A stretch of 64,000 nt of DNA from Dryocosmus kuriphilus (GCA_038277395.1 CM076190.1:229682082-229746081), one strand, 5' to 3'; positions 1-12,150 are shown, counted from the first letter of the stretch. Numbers and translations are program-made. The notes: generated by a model not told the origin, from the sequence alone.

Positions 1-306
1 TATATCTAAAGAAAAATCATTAAGTTTCGAATATGTGTCTCAAAACGGACACAATTTTGAAAACCAATTTTAAAAAATATTATGTTCAACTCAATAAATA
101 TCATTAAAAAAGAAACATTTCTGACCAAGAACGCTTACACGTAATCTCAAATTTTTTGTACTGGTAAGGCATCTACAAAACTAAATACCATTTTTTCAAA
201 ATATCGATTTCAGACGCAAAACACTAACATAAACTGCAATTTTTCGTACCTGCATGCCTTCATCAAAACTATAACTGACATGAACTACCGGTAGGAACTT
301 CTTTGG

Positions 307-516
307 CTTATTCCCGAATAGAATAAGGATCAGCTGTTCAAATATCGAAGGTTCACTTTTACTGATGATAAACCATTGGAATTGCGATTAAAGTATAATA
401 TATATCGACCCATGTCAATCCAAGAACAAAATGCATTGTCAACTCTGTTCCGTGTCATCTTTAGTGCTTTACGGAAAGACACCCTTTTTCGATTGAGCCA
501 ATCATTAATTGCTTAA
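307..516 (+). pseudogene. Broken copy C of an unrecognised gene family (see 24093-24638 and 34775-35350)
   Basis: I do not recognise the function. After LIPE and a TAG stop, the frame reads KDQLFKYRRFTFTDDKPLEL, RLKYNIYRPM and EQNALST. This lines up residue by residue with SNQRFQIRRYTFPANQSLQL, RLGHNKCGPM and EQLVLST in the copy at 24 kb. Similarity stops after NALST, where the family normally continues with an EGD/EGE-VFA segment. The frame runs on to a stop at 516 with unrelated sequence. The missing next segment occurs 630 bases downstream, so this copy was probably split by an insertion or rearrangement. The in-frame stop and the lost C-terminal half make it a pseudogene. Confidence 0.6.
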
Positions 517-1145
517 AAGATAATTTTTTTGACAATTAAGCTCTAAATTTAATAAGCATATACCTATAAGCTTTCCTTAATTATGACAGACGTTTCTACC
601 TCAAATGGTGTTCTTCCTTTCTGTCCTTGCGTGAAGTCAGTTACGTCGAAAGAGTGTAGGACTTCATTTTAAAGTCACAATATCTAATCTCTTCCGCAAG
701 AAAAATAAACAGACAATAATCCGAGTTCGAAGGATGTTAATTGAAAAATTTGCACAAAAGAGTGTGAATTTATTTTTTCTAATCATAAATTTTTTAACTT
801 TGTATAGAGACATCAGCTCTGTTTTAAGGAACGATGGGATCTGAAAGTGTTTTTCGGAGGTCCTATAATTTACACTTTTGAAGATTAGAACTATCGTTAA
901 GAAGGGAAACTCTAGCAGTAAGACTGTTGATTCGCGAACAATCTCACGGGCTGTCACGGGCAAGTTCGCCTGGGGACGAAGACCAAATTTCCTCAGAAAT
1001 TATTTTCGTTTTATGATGGCGTTGTAGATTTTAGAAATTTTGTCTCCATCAGTTCTCAAATCAACTGCATTTTTGTTCCGAAACAGATCCCGAGAATTTT
1101 TCGAAATTATATTATAACAACAGCGTTTAATAAATATGTTCTATA
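517..1145. other. No recognisable feature between the two halves of copy C/D
   Basis: AT-rich sequence without convincing coding potential. Because the same gene family resumes at 1146, this stretch may be an inserted or rearranged segment; I see no clear terminal repeats or target duplication to prove it. Confidence 0.4.
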
Positions 1146-1220
1146 TTATCAACATCCGAGGGCGACGTGTTTGCAACATTGGAGAGTGAGGATGTTCTTG
1201 CGGCGCGATTTCTGAATTAA
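1146..1220 (+). pseudogene. Second fragment (copy D) of the unrecognised gene family
   Basis: The frame reads LSTSEGDVFATLESEDVLAA and then stops. It matches LSTSEGDIFAIIKSCDVLAG of the 24-kb copy and LSTPEGEVFAIMENFDVLAG of the 35-kb copy. At DNA level 'tcaacatccgaggg' is shared with the 24-kb copy. It starts where copy C (307-516) loses similarity, so the two are probably halves of one old copy. A stop directly after RFLN removes the usual C-terminus. Confidence 0.6.
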
Positions 1221-2901
1221 CCTGAAATTAAATCCAGGAAGTTTATGAAGGCTGCCGCCTCCCAATTTAATTGATTTTTTGAAAATAACTTCCAGATGAT
1301 AATTCTGCACATCATTGAATCAGCCTGAAAAAAATGTAAAATGAAGATATTGAAACCCTAGACTTTGGAGTTATAAAGATAAATTCTACTTTTATGATTA
1401 TTTAATAATTATTATTAAAAAAACTGAGAACTTTTATGAAAGTAAGAATAAAATTTCCGTTTTCTTAAGAATATCTAATTCAGTTTATTCAACAATCATT
1501 GTTTAGCGGTTATTACATCAATTATTCCCTATTCTGAAATAATGATTATAATTTTAACTCTATTTAATTCTATTTTAATAATTCTAGGAACACAAAATGC
1601 TGATCTATCCTCTTAATAGCTATCTCGTTATTTATTCATCTTTTAAGACTCATATACACTTTCTTCTCTCTCTTCCTCTCACTTTCTATATTTTCTATTT
1701 TGATCCTAATTTTTTGATCTGCAGTATTTTATTCCTTCTATCTATTCTATTACACTCTTTCTCTGAACAATATCTCTCTTTCACACTGGCTTCCCTAAAC
1801 CCTATTACATAGACGTTGAAGATACTTGTATACAAGCAAATTAGCAAGATAATTCCAAGCTCTTTGGATAGAGAGAAATTCGTTGACCGAAGTCCTTGTG
1901 GGTTCTCCACGTTATCCAGAGTAGCAAAATCGGACAGAAATGTAAACCTCTCTTCCTGAACACTTCTGAGGATAACCAGAACCAGATACCAGAGTAAGAT
2001 GTAGAAGGTAAACCTTCTACTCCATCCCGATATACAGGCGCTGTTTATGCTTGTGGCTCATACACGAGCGACTCACCAACTGACGAAACCATGGATTCTT
2101 CGACTCTTTATGACTCATTCTCGAGATTCTCCCACACACTGTATTTCGACAGGAGATCGCGATTCTGCGCGTTCACGGTTTCACCTTGCTTATACTATTC
2201 TCATGCTCTCTTCCATGATGTATGAAGGGGTTGCCTATTTTTGGACCTTACCCTACAAACCGAGGGTCGCTATATGATATTCATGAATATTATACCCGTG
2301 TAGAAATCGCCAGCATTTGATCAAGTAGATAATTGGCCCTCCCTTAGTCCTACCTTGGCATACCTCCTTAAAAATTTCAAGATAGGACTTACCTCGCATC
2401 TAGTAATAAAAATTTGTCTTCTAGCCTAACTTAATTCAGGTAAATGTGGGATCACTTTTTTTCTTTCAAGCTTTGTTAATTTTTTAATTAATAAGTAAAA
2501 AACAACGAATTTCGTTGAAACATCAAAATTATTATAAAATTTAATGTAATTAACCTCGATAGCTGACAAGAAGTAATACTGACAATAAGTACTCAGTGTG
2601 TACTGGCTTAGAATTTGGAACTAAGCAACCCCTAATTATGTATATTAGACACAGGTCTTAATCAAGTGAGCTTGGAATGCCTCTGTCATTCTTGGAATAC
2701 TTTGTCGGGACAAAATCGAGTAAGAAATTCTAAGATTCGAAGGATTGTCGAAAGCTTAAATGAAGTAGGACTAGAAGAGGGCTTTATTTAGATATCTATT
2801 TATCCTCCTACGTCCTGTCTTTAGGTCTTCTTGTTGCCCTTCAAAACGTCTCGGCGGGAAGTGATGTAATGGGAAATACACAAAAACCAAAAGTATTGTG
2901 T
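1221..2901. other. Long stretch with no recognisable gene
   Basis: Only short open frames occur here (for example 2047-2277, plus strand), and they resemble no family I know. The stretch 1820-2280 is less AT-rich than its surroundings and might be an old repeat, but I see no termini. Confidence 0.4.
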
Positions 2902-2945
2902 ATTCCAGTCTAAACAGATACGTGTGTGTCTGTTTAGATTGGAAT
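2902..2945. repeat. 17-bp perfect-but-one inverted repeat (hairpin)
   Basis: The arms attccagtctaaacaga and tctgtttagattggaat are inverted copies with one mismatch, around a 10-base loop (tacgtgtgtg). It could be the end of a small non-autonomous element or simply a chance hairpin; no partner element is apparent. Confidence 0.5.
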
Positions 2946-3112
2946 TTAAAAAATTCTTCTTATGATCATTTATTGTTTGGAGAAAAATATGTTAAGAACG
3001 CGGCGTCAATGCACTAAGTTGTAATATTTCAAGCACAGGTGAAAAATTTAGAAACCGATGTAAAGCGTATAACGCATTTCGTTACTTTCGTTCCTTTGTC
3101 GATCAGTGGTGA

Positions 3113-3364
3113 AATTTCGAACACGTTTTTAATAAAAAAAATCACACGACGAGAACAGAATCGCTGACTGGCGAACGACGTGCTTTGTCTTTAGTCCCTT
3201 GGAAGCATCCAGTGCTCAAAATTGACGTTGAAGGTCCAAAAGAAAACAATCCACTCTCCATCATACTCGATACATGCACTTTCTTCTCTACACATGTTCG
3301 AAATATCGACAAGCATTTGAAGCTGATTAAAGATCTGTTTAACCTATACGACAAACACAAATAA
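3113..3364 (+). other. Open stretch of 83 codons without a start, possibly an exon or TE relic
   Basis: I do not recognise it. The plus-strand frame is open from 3113 to a TAA at 3362-3364 and has no methionine start. Its hydrophilic, protein-like composition includes LVPWKHPVLKIDVEGPKE and a C-terminal NIDKHLKLIKDLFNLYDKHK. A pyrimidine-rich run ending in CAG lies at 3085-3106, but a TGA at 3110 follows it in frame, which argues against a simple acceptor there. The opposite strand is also open over much of the stretch, so this may be chance. Low confidence. Confidence 0.2.
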
Positions 3365-4431
3365 AATTCGCTCGTCGAATCGCCGCGTTCCATAGGACTT
3401 GAAGAGGGCTTAGTAGGTCGAACGGCATTTAAAAGTGGACGTGGAGGACTAAACTGATCTAAACGAGGCCTTTATTGGAATATTGTATGTCTAAAGCAGG
3501 GCCAAAGTTTCGACTCAGGCAATGAGAATAGTTGGCTGTTGAATGCTTTAGATTTCTTGACTAGTTCTTTGACCAATGCAGTAATCGCGCCGCTTACCAT
3601 GTTCATTTTCACCCTGAATTAACCATTAGAGGCTTCGTAATACTCTATTATTATCATAGTTCAGCAGCTCGAAATCAGAAGTTCATTCCCTCATCTACCC
3701 GAAACCGCCACTCACTTCTATCCTGTGCATTCTCCATCCAGTTTAAATAACCATGTCCTAGCTGTTCTAGCTCGTCCCTTACGTTCCTCTCCCATCTGTT
3801 TCTCGGTCTACCTAGAGGTCTCTTACTAATTGGTTCCCCCTTAATACTTGCGCCATTGTTCTTTCGAGCTTTATACTTCCGGCCACTAAATCCCCTTCTT
3901 TTTCTGATCTGTCGCCGGACAAATATTTTTTCCTCGATTCGCTAATTTATAAACCTGTTTGCTTGGCTTTTGTGAGCAAGATTTCTGAGTTTTTAGCTAC
4001 ACCGGTCGGATTCGTTTCTACTTCCCTGACCATGTATTCTAAAACTAAGATGAAAAGAATCAACGAAAGCACATCGCCCTGTTTAGCGAGATCACGGATC
4101 AAAAACTTTTTAGATAAAGTTGCGTTTACGAGTATTCTACCACACCTGATACTTAAGTAAACTTCGATAAGTCTAACCGATTTTCTTGGTACACCCAAGA
4201 ACTCTGGAATCCAGTATATTCGTGCGCGTCTAATAGAGTCGGAAGCTTTTTTGAAGTCGATAAATAGCTGATGTATTCCTTCATCAATACCCATTTCGCG
4301 GGGACAGTTGTCTAATTATATACATTTCATCGCTTCTAGACCTGTTTCGACGGAATCCACACTGGTAATATCCAATGATTTCTTCAGCAAAGGAGTTAGT
4401 CTACTCTAGATTACATTGGACAGGATCTTAT

Positions 4432-6606
4432 GGTATACGCCCCTTTTTCTACATCCATTCTTCCGAATATCAATGTATCCGAATGGCCAAAATTCCAACA
4501 TTTAATTATTCCGACTCTATTTTTCCGATTGCTTTTTTCCCGAATATATTATTCCGATCGCGTAAAAGTCCGATTCGATTTTTCAAAAGAATTTTTTCGA
4601 ACATTCTTTTCCATGGTAACAAGCTAACTGTTTTTGTTTACAATGCTTCACACACTACATTCGGTTTTCTGCTCACTTTCACAGTTCATATTACATTTGT
4701 TCGATCTCTTACAATCGATTTTTTACGAGCTTTTTTACATTACACTTTTTTAATTATACAATGAGTGCCGATACTACTGCTGAAATTGTCGGAAATAAAC
4801 TCCACCTTGATGGTTACGTCTTCTACCATAGCAAAAGAATTTGAGAAAAACGACACTGGGAGTGCACGCGGCTTCGTAACGCTAAAGATTGCACTGTCAG
4901 AGCAGTTACAAACAATCCGCGCAAAGGTGAACCACTAGTTGTCATAAAACACCCTAGAGTAACCTCTCATACTCACCAACCCAACTTCAACGAATGCAGT
5001 GCTGAAAAGCTTAAATACAGTTTAAAGCGTAAGGCACAAGATCATCCTGAGCAACCTCCAGCTCAGTTACTCCGTACGGAACTAGCTTCCGTGTCAGAAG
5101 GTACGCTTATCTTTAACTTTAATGATAATTAATTCGTTCATTTTATTATTATTATTATTTTATATTTATGACAGGCGTTCTTTCTCAACTCCCACTACGG
5201 GAGAATATAAAAAAGTCAGTACGACGCATACGACGTAAACACATGCCTCCAAGTCCTAGGTCCTTAACCGACTTTGACGAGCTGCCCGATAAATTCCAAA
5301 GGACACTCACGGTTGAAAAATTCCTTATTTATGACTCTGACAATGCAGAGGAGCGTGTTATGGTGTTTGCTACAAGGAAAAACAATGAAGTTCTTGCGCA
5401 AAGCGACGTGTGGTTTCTCGACGGTACTTTTAAGGCAAGCAGCATTCATTTACATGTTCATAGGTTGTATAATTTGTTGTATACAGCATAACCATTACAC
5501 CATTCGTTTGTAGGTAGCGCCAACGATTTTTACCCAGGTGTTTACCATACTGAGGACGGTGGAGCGAGAACAACGAACTGGCGACGTCGAAGTTGTTACG
5601 TTCCCGCTAGTGTACGCTCTGCTGTCATCAAGGTCAACTGCACAGTATGCCGCAGTACTTCGGGCAGTGAAAGATGCTGCAGAAGCATTTCGCATACAGA
5701 ACTTCTACCCTCGCAAAATTATGTCCGAATTTGAGAAAGCAATAATAAACACCTGCGACGAGATTTTTCGGGACGTTCCATTCTCCTCCTGCTTCTTTCA
5801 CCTGTCTCAGTCCTCTTACGAAAAAGTCCAGGATATCGGTTTACAACAGGCATACTGAAATCCAGGAGACGACTCAATCCGCACACAGATTCACATGACA
5901 TTGGCGTTGGCATATGTTCCTGTTGATGACGTGACACGGTGCTTCGGCCTTCTGGAGGAACATGTCGTCGAGGATATTCTCCCTGTTTTAGAATATTTTA
6001 GGGAGACATACGTTATTCGTAAGCCGGGAAGAGGGCGAAGAAGAGCTGTTCCTCCTAGATACGAACCGTCTTTGTGGAATCAGCATGACGATGCAATTGA
6101 GGGCTCTCACAAAACGAACAATCTCAGTGAGGGTTGGCACAACCGCTACAGAATCGTCATCGGCAAAGACCTCATTGACCTATACTCGGCACTCACTGAA
6201 TTTCAAAAGGAGCAAGCGGATACTGAGATCATGATGACGGAACTGCGACTTGGACGACGAGTTAAGGCAGCACCCGAAAAAAAGTGGATTGACCTCCAAA
6301 ACAGATTACGCGCAGTAGTCGGGGACTACCATAAATATCAGAGGACAGGACAGGAGTTAGAATATCTACGACTGATTTCACACTATATTACTATATGAAT
6401 ATATTTCATATTGTAATAATTTTCCATATAAACATTATAAAAATAAATAAATATATACCTTGTTATTATTTTTTTTATTATCGGAAGTTGCACATGCGGA
6501 ATATCGGTTGTCGGAAAAATAGAATCGGACTTTTTTTTCTCGGGAAAATCGGATGTCGGAAAAATGGTCGTTCGGTAAAGTGGAATCGGAAAAATGACCT
6601 GTAATC
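4432..6606 (+). mobile_element. Mutator-like (MULE) DNA transposon inserted in LINE copy A
   Basis: The element is 2175 bp and is flanked by the 9-bp direct repeat ggatcttat (4423-4431 and 6607-6615). That length is typical of MULE target duplications, and the host LINE sequence reads continuously across the site when one repeat is removed. The imperfect inverted ends (ggtatacgcccctttttc against gattacaggtcatttttc) contain iterated TTCCGA or TTTTTCCGA units. A 21-base block with one mismatch is shared in inverted orientation (4564-4584 and 6514-6534). The element carries one transposase gene. It must be younger than the LINE it interrupts. Confidence 0.9.
4761..6398 (+). pseudogene. MULE transposase with FLYWCH zinc finger, three exons, two TGA stops
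   Basis: This would catalyse cut-and-paste movement of the surrounding element. Exon 1 (4761-5100) encodes a FLYWCH-type zinc finger, with GYVFYHSKR, HWECTR, DCTVRA and a closing HTHQPN. Exon 2 (5175-5434) leads to WFLDGTFK, the first acidic catalytic motif. Exon 3 (5514-6398) has VAPTIFTQVFTIL, MSEFEKAIIN, CFFHLSQ and the C-terminal TNNLSEGWHNRYR block. Intron 1 is GT-AG (74 bp). Intron 2 appears to be GC-AG (aag/gcaagc ... ttgtag). The summed exons are 1485 nt and keep frame, giving 494 residues. Two in-frame TGA codons (4842-4844 and 5856-5858) are the only clear lesions, and both could be CGA-to-TGA changes. SEFE replaces the SDFE I expect in relatives, so one catalytic aspartate may be lost. 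The start was chosen as the ATG ahead of the FLYWCH domain. Confidence 0.85.
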
Positions 6607-8062
6607 GGATCTTATAGCACGAAGGCACATGTGAAATTCCCCGTTAATTGTTACAGTTCGTTTTATCGCCTTTTTTGAAAATGGGTATAATAATAGAGGT
6701 ATTCCATACATCCGGTATGCGTTCTGCTTTCCAGATTGCGCGTATTCACTTACAAATTTGCCTTGTGAGGGAAGGGCGCCATTTTTTATCAGTTCCGACG
6801 GTAGGTCGCCAATGCCTGCGGCTTTGTTATTTTTCAACTTCTTTATAGCCATTTCTATTTCTTTATCAATAGACTCATCAACTAGCAGATCAGCAGTGTG
6901 GACTTCACCGAGATTAACTTCAACGGGGGCTACGCGCATGTTCAGTAGCTTATCAAAATAGTTTTTCCATAAGCTTAGTCTCTCCGTTGCATCGGCTGCT
7001 AGATTGGCATTTTCCTCCCTCATTAATTCCGTTCTACTTTGAAAGCCTTTCCTTATATAATTGCTTCCCCTGTACATATCACGCGAATTACTTTGTTTAT
7101 TAGTCTTTTCTATTGCTAGTATTTTATTCTTTTCCCACTTCCTTTTTTTGGATCTGCAGGGCCTATTCGTACTTTTACTAATCTCGAGATACTTGTTATG
7201 TATTTCATTATGTACACTTATCTTGTAAACTAATTGTTTTGGCCTTTGTTCGCTTTTTAAACCATACTTTTCACTGTTCGTCGAACGATGTTTTGCTTTT
7301 GGTTACTCCCTTTACACCTATATACGTCTTGCGGCTGTCTTTATCGCCTTTTTCATATTGCCCCTCATGGTTTCCGGGTTCTCCTCAGAATTCTCGCTAA
7401 CGTCTCTCTGTTTTTGAAGAGTGTCAAAACAATAAGAAATCTCGTCTTGATAATCCAATATTTTTGTTGGTGTTTAAACCTATCTATATTGAAGCGGATT
7501 GCTGGCTCTGGGCTGCTAGTTTTCTTACTCAACGCTAGTCTAGATCTTAGTTTCACTATCACGAGAAGGTGGCCTGAATTTAAATCTGCTCCCCTGTACG
7601 ATCTTACATCGAGAGTGTTTGTATGACGTCTTCTGTCAATTAAAAAGTGATGAATCTGATTGTGAATGATATTATATGGTGATATCCAGGTGGCCTTACG
7701 TATATATAATGCTTGAAGTATGTGCTTTCGGCAGCGAGGTTCTTTGAATCTGCAAAGCTTCTTACTCTAGTTCCATTATCATTACTGAAGTCATGAAAGC
7801 TATTTGACCCTATTGTAGGCGTATGTATCGGTTCTTTTCCAATTTTCGCGTTGAAATCTCCCAATACTATTTTTGCGTCAATCGTCGAGAACTTTTCAAA
7901 AAATTGTCCGATTGTCTCGTAAAAAGGATCTCTAGTATCTTCATCTTTGTCCTGGGTAGGTCAGTGCATGTTGATTAGCACCTGTTTGGAGAAATTACCC
8001 TTTAGTATAATATATGAAAGCCAGTCGCTAATGAATTTCATATGGATAACCGCTTGCGAAAT

Positions 8063-8314
8063 TCATGTATTAATAAGAAAACCGATCCCTAGTGTGCGCC
8101 CTTTAGATCTCCCATAGTGAAAAGTGTAGTTATCCTTAGAAATTGATGTGTACTCGCTATGCCGGCAGGTTTCTTGAAGTGCTATTATGTCAACATCGTA
8201 TATCTTTGCCATCTCAGTGAGTTCGCTAAATCCGCCAGCATTTAGACAACGAGCATTCAGAGTGCCCGTTTTTAGATCTTTCACTGTTGCTGTTCGTTTT
8301 TGGAAGTTATCCAT
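8063..8314 (-). pseudogene. Endonuclease N-terminus of LINE copy A
   Basis: An 83-residue open piece starts MDNFQKRTATVKDLKTGTLN and carries IIALQETCR with the conserved glutamate of APE-type endonucleases. It closely matches the equivalent in copy B (18502-18753). The frame breaks at 8063, and the rest of the endonuclease is found in other frames down to about 7500. In the intact element this enzyme would nick target DNA to prime reverse transcription. Confidence 0.8.
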
Positions 8315-8934
8315 GCTAGTATTTAAAAAACCGCACGGTGGGGATCCTGTTCAGATCACAGGTGAATCCACCGTCACAGGAGTTATAACTCCCATACCTC
8401 CCTAGGCCTATGTATGTGAGCTTTCCGACTTTGACGAGGACCGTTTAAACTTTTCGTCGGACACATTACGGTTTCTGTCTCGTATCCTAACGTCACCCTG
8501 CAAGGCATTGGGCCTCACTGGCATCAATACCACGTTGACCCTACAAGCAAATCATTCCACACTTCTCTTGTGGTCAGTGTCATCGCTGTGTTGTCCAATC
8601 GGGCAGCAGGATTTTTCTCTTGCAAGATTTTTGGTTTCAGTTTGGTAGCATTTGCAGGTGGATACACGTTGTGTCTCGACTTGATAGAACCCACCTATTG
8701 CGTATGGATGCGAAAGGGTGAGTCCTCTTAAACCATGGATTTCGTGTACCTATTTTCTACCAGTGCAGTGTGGGCTCACCACAGCCACGACTGGTTCCTA
8801 TCGGCTGTCTGCGACTGCTTATTGTTGTATTCGCAGTTTAATTCAGGGGCTGTTCAACCTGAGGAGCCGTTCTTCTATCCGCAACCTGAGGACGCGCTAA
8901 GTAGTGGTGACAGGAAACCACCGAGCAGAAATAA

Positions 8935-11260
8935 ATATTCTTATCAAGATAAATTTATTGAACTATTAAACGATTCCGGAACTTGTAAGAAAATCAAGTC
9001 CAACTCTCTTAAAAAAATTCAATACTCAACTTAAAAATGATTAAAAACTTGGAAAAATAATAACTACCTAAGAAACCTTAATAACTTAAAACAAATCCTT
9101 TTAATTTCTCACACAAACATTGCCAGAATATACGGGTTAGCAAAGATTCATAAACCAAATTCTCCTTTTAGAAATATTCTTGCATATATAAATACACCCA
9201 CATGTTCTTTAGCCAAAACAATCAACAAAATACTTTCAAAATCATTTCCAAAACCTAAATACATTTGAAAAAATTCTATTACTTTCCGTGATATTATTAT
9301 TGAAGAATCCATTCCGAACAAACATATTTTTCTATCACTTGATGTAACCTCTTTATATACTGTTACTCCTTTAGACCTCACATTAAGTAGCATAGAAAGC
9401 AGATAGAATTACATTAAAACACACAAATATCCATGTTGATAAATTTAAAGAAAACATTTACTTTTTAATGAATTCTACTTATTTCAAATTTTACAAATCA
9501 TTATACAACCAAAAGTTTGGAACACAAAGAGGTCTTCAATTTCAAGTATTTTGGCTGACATTGTTTTACAAGACTTAGATTCCGAAATTTTTAGTAAACT
9601 TGACTGCAAAATTCACTCATATTACAGATATGTAGACATCTTTCTTATTATTGCAAGAGATAAAATAGAGTATACAATTTCTATGTTCAACAATTATCAT
9701 TATAAACTTCAGCTCGCTCATGAAATCGAATCAAATAATTCCACCAGTTTCCTGAACATAAAAATTATAAGAAACAACAACAAAAAATCATAAAAAATTG
9801 GTATAGAATACCTACTTACTGAGGCAGATTGTTAAATTTCTTTTCTAACCATCCCATTCATCAAAAAAGGTGTTATTAAAAACATTGTAGATTCAGCAAT
9901 ATTACTTTCTGATAAAGTCTTCCATCAAGAAAATTTAAATATGATTAATTACATTCTCGATTATAACAACTATCCGAAATCTTTTATTAAAAAACTTGTG
10001 AAAAAGGACTCCGCCAAATTAACAATAACCTCAATTCGACTCAAAGTAACAAGAACAATAACTTCAAATTAGACAAATCCTTTGTTTCCTTTAATTATTA
10101 TCCCATTATTTCTTTACAAATACGCAGATAATTTAAACAGTTTAAAAACAATAATATTTTCAAAATTGATTCTAAATTTAACCAGTTTGTCAAACTAGGA
10201 AAAGACCCTTTTAACAAATTTAATCGAAATAATACTGTACACAAACTATCTTGCACATGTGGCAAATCTTACATTGTCCAAAAAAAAGAACATGGAAACT
10301 AGAAGAAATGAAAGAAAAATAATACGAATCTTTCTACGAAAAATCAAAAAGAAGTAGCAAAACATATTCACAGTGAACATAATGGTAATACAGCTTTTGT
10401 AAAATAGGATAATATACAAATCTTAAATAAGGAACCTTATTTATATAAAAGACTTTTCTTTGAAGTGCTTTATCTTAAAAAGGAAAATGATAATAAAATC
10501 AATAAAATCACAGATCTAAACTCTTTCAACTCCGCGTATAACATGATTCTTAATTATACTTAAATAATGAAAATCCATCTCTTTCCTTTTAAAAAAAGCA
10601 AAACTTCATTTTCTATTAATGTCAATTCTCAAATATCCTATCTAACTACAACTTCTTTTACTTTGATTTGCCGCCAAACCATATTCCGCCATACTTGATG
10701 CATCTTCTGTCGCCATATTTAATGTAGCTGACAACATACTGTGTCATCTCCAAAACGATTTGTGCACCGTCTCAACAGCGCAGTGTTCTCCCGCCTCTCA
10801 GGTGGCTATTTTCCTAGCCTATGCCACTTGATATGGAAATGAGAAATCTTTTCATTCTCCATTCTTTTCAAACAAATTTTTATTTCAGTATTATTTTATA
10901 CAATGTACAATTTTTTCAGTGACTAACAACAACGATTATTACATCTATCACATAAAACATGGATACATCTTGAATGGTTATAACTTCACAGGGATCCAAT
11001 TTCTAAACTTTAAAACATACTATGAATCAAACGTTCTTTTTATCCATATACAACTTTATGTCCAATCTTAATTGGTAAGATTCTTATCTCATTTCTATAA
11101 CAATTCCAATAATTTAACTTTTTATAACTCACTCAACTTGTAATTTTGACAACTCCAGTTACCTGTTTCCATATTATGAGTCACATATGTGCATACTTAA
11201 CCTGATGAGATAATCCTGGTATGATCAAACGTTATTAATAAATTTGAGGATTTGGCTTAT
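8935..11260 (+). mobile_element. Penelope-like retroelement (PLE) copy 1, degenerate
   Basis: Fragments in several frames follow PLE order. KFIELLNDS..CKKIK is at 8950; FRNILAYINTPTCSLAKTIN at 9165; HIFLSLDVTSLY at 9325. SSILADIVLQDLDSEIFSKL and then YYRYVDIFLIIAR (RT motif C, normally YVDD) come from 9540. The GIY-YIG endonuclease relic, CTCGKSYI...KEVAKHIHSEHN..NIQILNKEPYLYKRLFFEVLY, spans 10250-10470. The 5' part is cut off beside the LINE A boundary. A hammerhead-like CTGATGAG motif at 11202 lies in the expected terminal region. Numerous stops make it dead. Confidence 0.8.
11202..11230 (+). ncRNA. Degenerate hammerhead-ribozyme-like motif of PLE copy 1
   Basis: CTGATGAG (11202-11209) is followed by GATAAT...ATGATC, which can form a 5-of-6 helix, and then CAAAC in place of GAAAC. 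Hammerhead ribozymes are known in the terminal repeats of Penelope-like elements. The altered catalytic GAAA makes activity unlikely. Confidence 0.35.
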
Positions 11261-11322
11261 ATTTTTGCCTGGATGCATAGTCTTTATTTTTCCTATCTAC
11301 ATACTGTTTCGGGACGTTAAAT

Positions 11323-12150
11323 TTGAAATTATGCGATAATAATCTTCTCCTTCAATTTCAAGACGATGAAGCACTTATGGCAAAATCTGCGGAAAATTTG
11401 CAGAGAATGTTGAGCAGACTGAATGATAGCGCGAAGAGTATGGGTTCAGAGATAATTGTCAATGAAACAAAAATTATCGTCTTCGAAAGCAGCGATGAGA
11501 AAACAGTATGCAGTAGTTCTCTAAAAGGTGAAGGAATTGAACAAGTTGATAATTTCGTGTACCTTGGACGGTTGTTTACTGCCGACGGAAATTTAGATAG
11601 AGAAATTTCCAGACGTACATATAAACGAAGATATTAAAGCTTGAGGCACTGTAGGTGGCATTAATAGAAGTAAGAATGTGCCAAATAAAGCGAAAATTGC
11701 AATATACAGTTCTGTACTTGGACCTACGGTGATGTATGGTAACAAAACTTGGACATGCCAGGAAAAGGACAGAAATAATGTGAACGCGGTTGGAATGCGT
11801 TTCCTGCGGAATGTTTGAGGTAAAACACTAATAGACTATGTCAGTAACGAGTGGGTTCTGAAAGAATGTGGAGTAGAAGAAACTCTGATGGACAAGAGTG
11901 AAAGAAATTTGTTGAAATGGTCGGGTTATTTTGAGAGAAAGGATGAAGAATGTTTAACGAAGCAAGTATATCTCGGAAAAGTGAACGGACACGCAGGGAG
12001 AGGTAGACCGAGGAAAGGATCGTCGCAATATGTGAATGAGACTCTCAAGAGAAAAGATATAAAGAGCCATAGGAATACAAGAGCTTGCATGAAAAGGTGT
12101 ATGGACATAAAGGAAGCAAAAGTTTTATGTCAGGATAGAGATGTATGGTG
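11323..12150 (+). pseudogene. C-terminal reverse-transcriptase fragment of a second LINE family
   Basis: The open part (11323-11637) reads DDEALMAKSAENLQRMLSRL, VNETKIIVFES and EQVDNFVYLGRLFTADGNLD. This is the thumb region downstream of a YADD motif in insect non-LTR retrotransposons. Further frames contain RNLLKWSGYFERKDEECLTK and GHAGRGRPRKGSSQYVNE, the usual C-terminal tail of the same proteins. The catalytic palm is missing, so the copy is 5'-truncated. The endonuclease fragment at 45050-45420 looks like the other end of the same kind of LINE. Confidence 0.75.

Larger units (their letters stand above)
3645..8928 (-). mobile_element. RTE-like non-LTR retrotransposon (LINE) copy A, split by a MULE
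   Basis: On the minus strand the order is 5' UTR (8928-8330), endonuclease start (8314-8063), endonuclease C-terminus (about 7960-7500), reverse transcriptase (about 6960-6616 and 4431-3950), and a C-terminal region matching GRPRNRW...DLKELGHDYLNW of copy C (about 3900-3690). The 3' end lies near 3645 with an ATGATAATAATAG tail. The 5' end, 'ctgctcggtgg' on the minus strand, matches the end of copy C that is fixed by its target duplication, so copy A reaches the full 5' end. Many stops and frameshifts make it dead. The endonuclease/RT layout resembles proteins often labelled 'craniofacial development protein 2-like', typical of RTE-clade LINEs; that clade call is from memory. A MULE occupies 4432-6606. 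I found no clear target duplication for this copy. Confidence 0.85.

Noticed and set aside
3641..3680. Target duplication for LINE copy A
   Set aside because: The bases beyond the 5' end (aaataaatattc at 8929) and beyond the 3' end near 3645 do not match, so I do not claim one.
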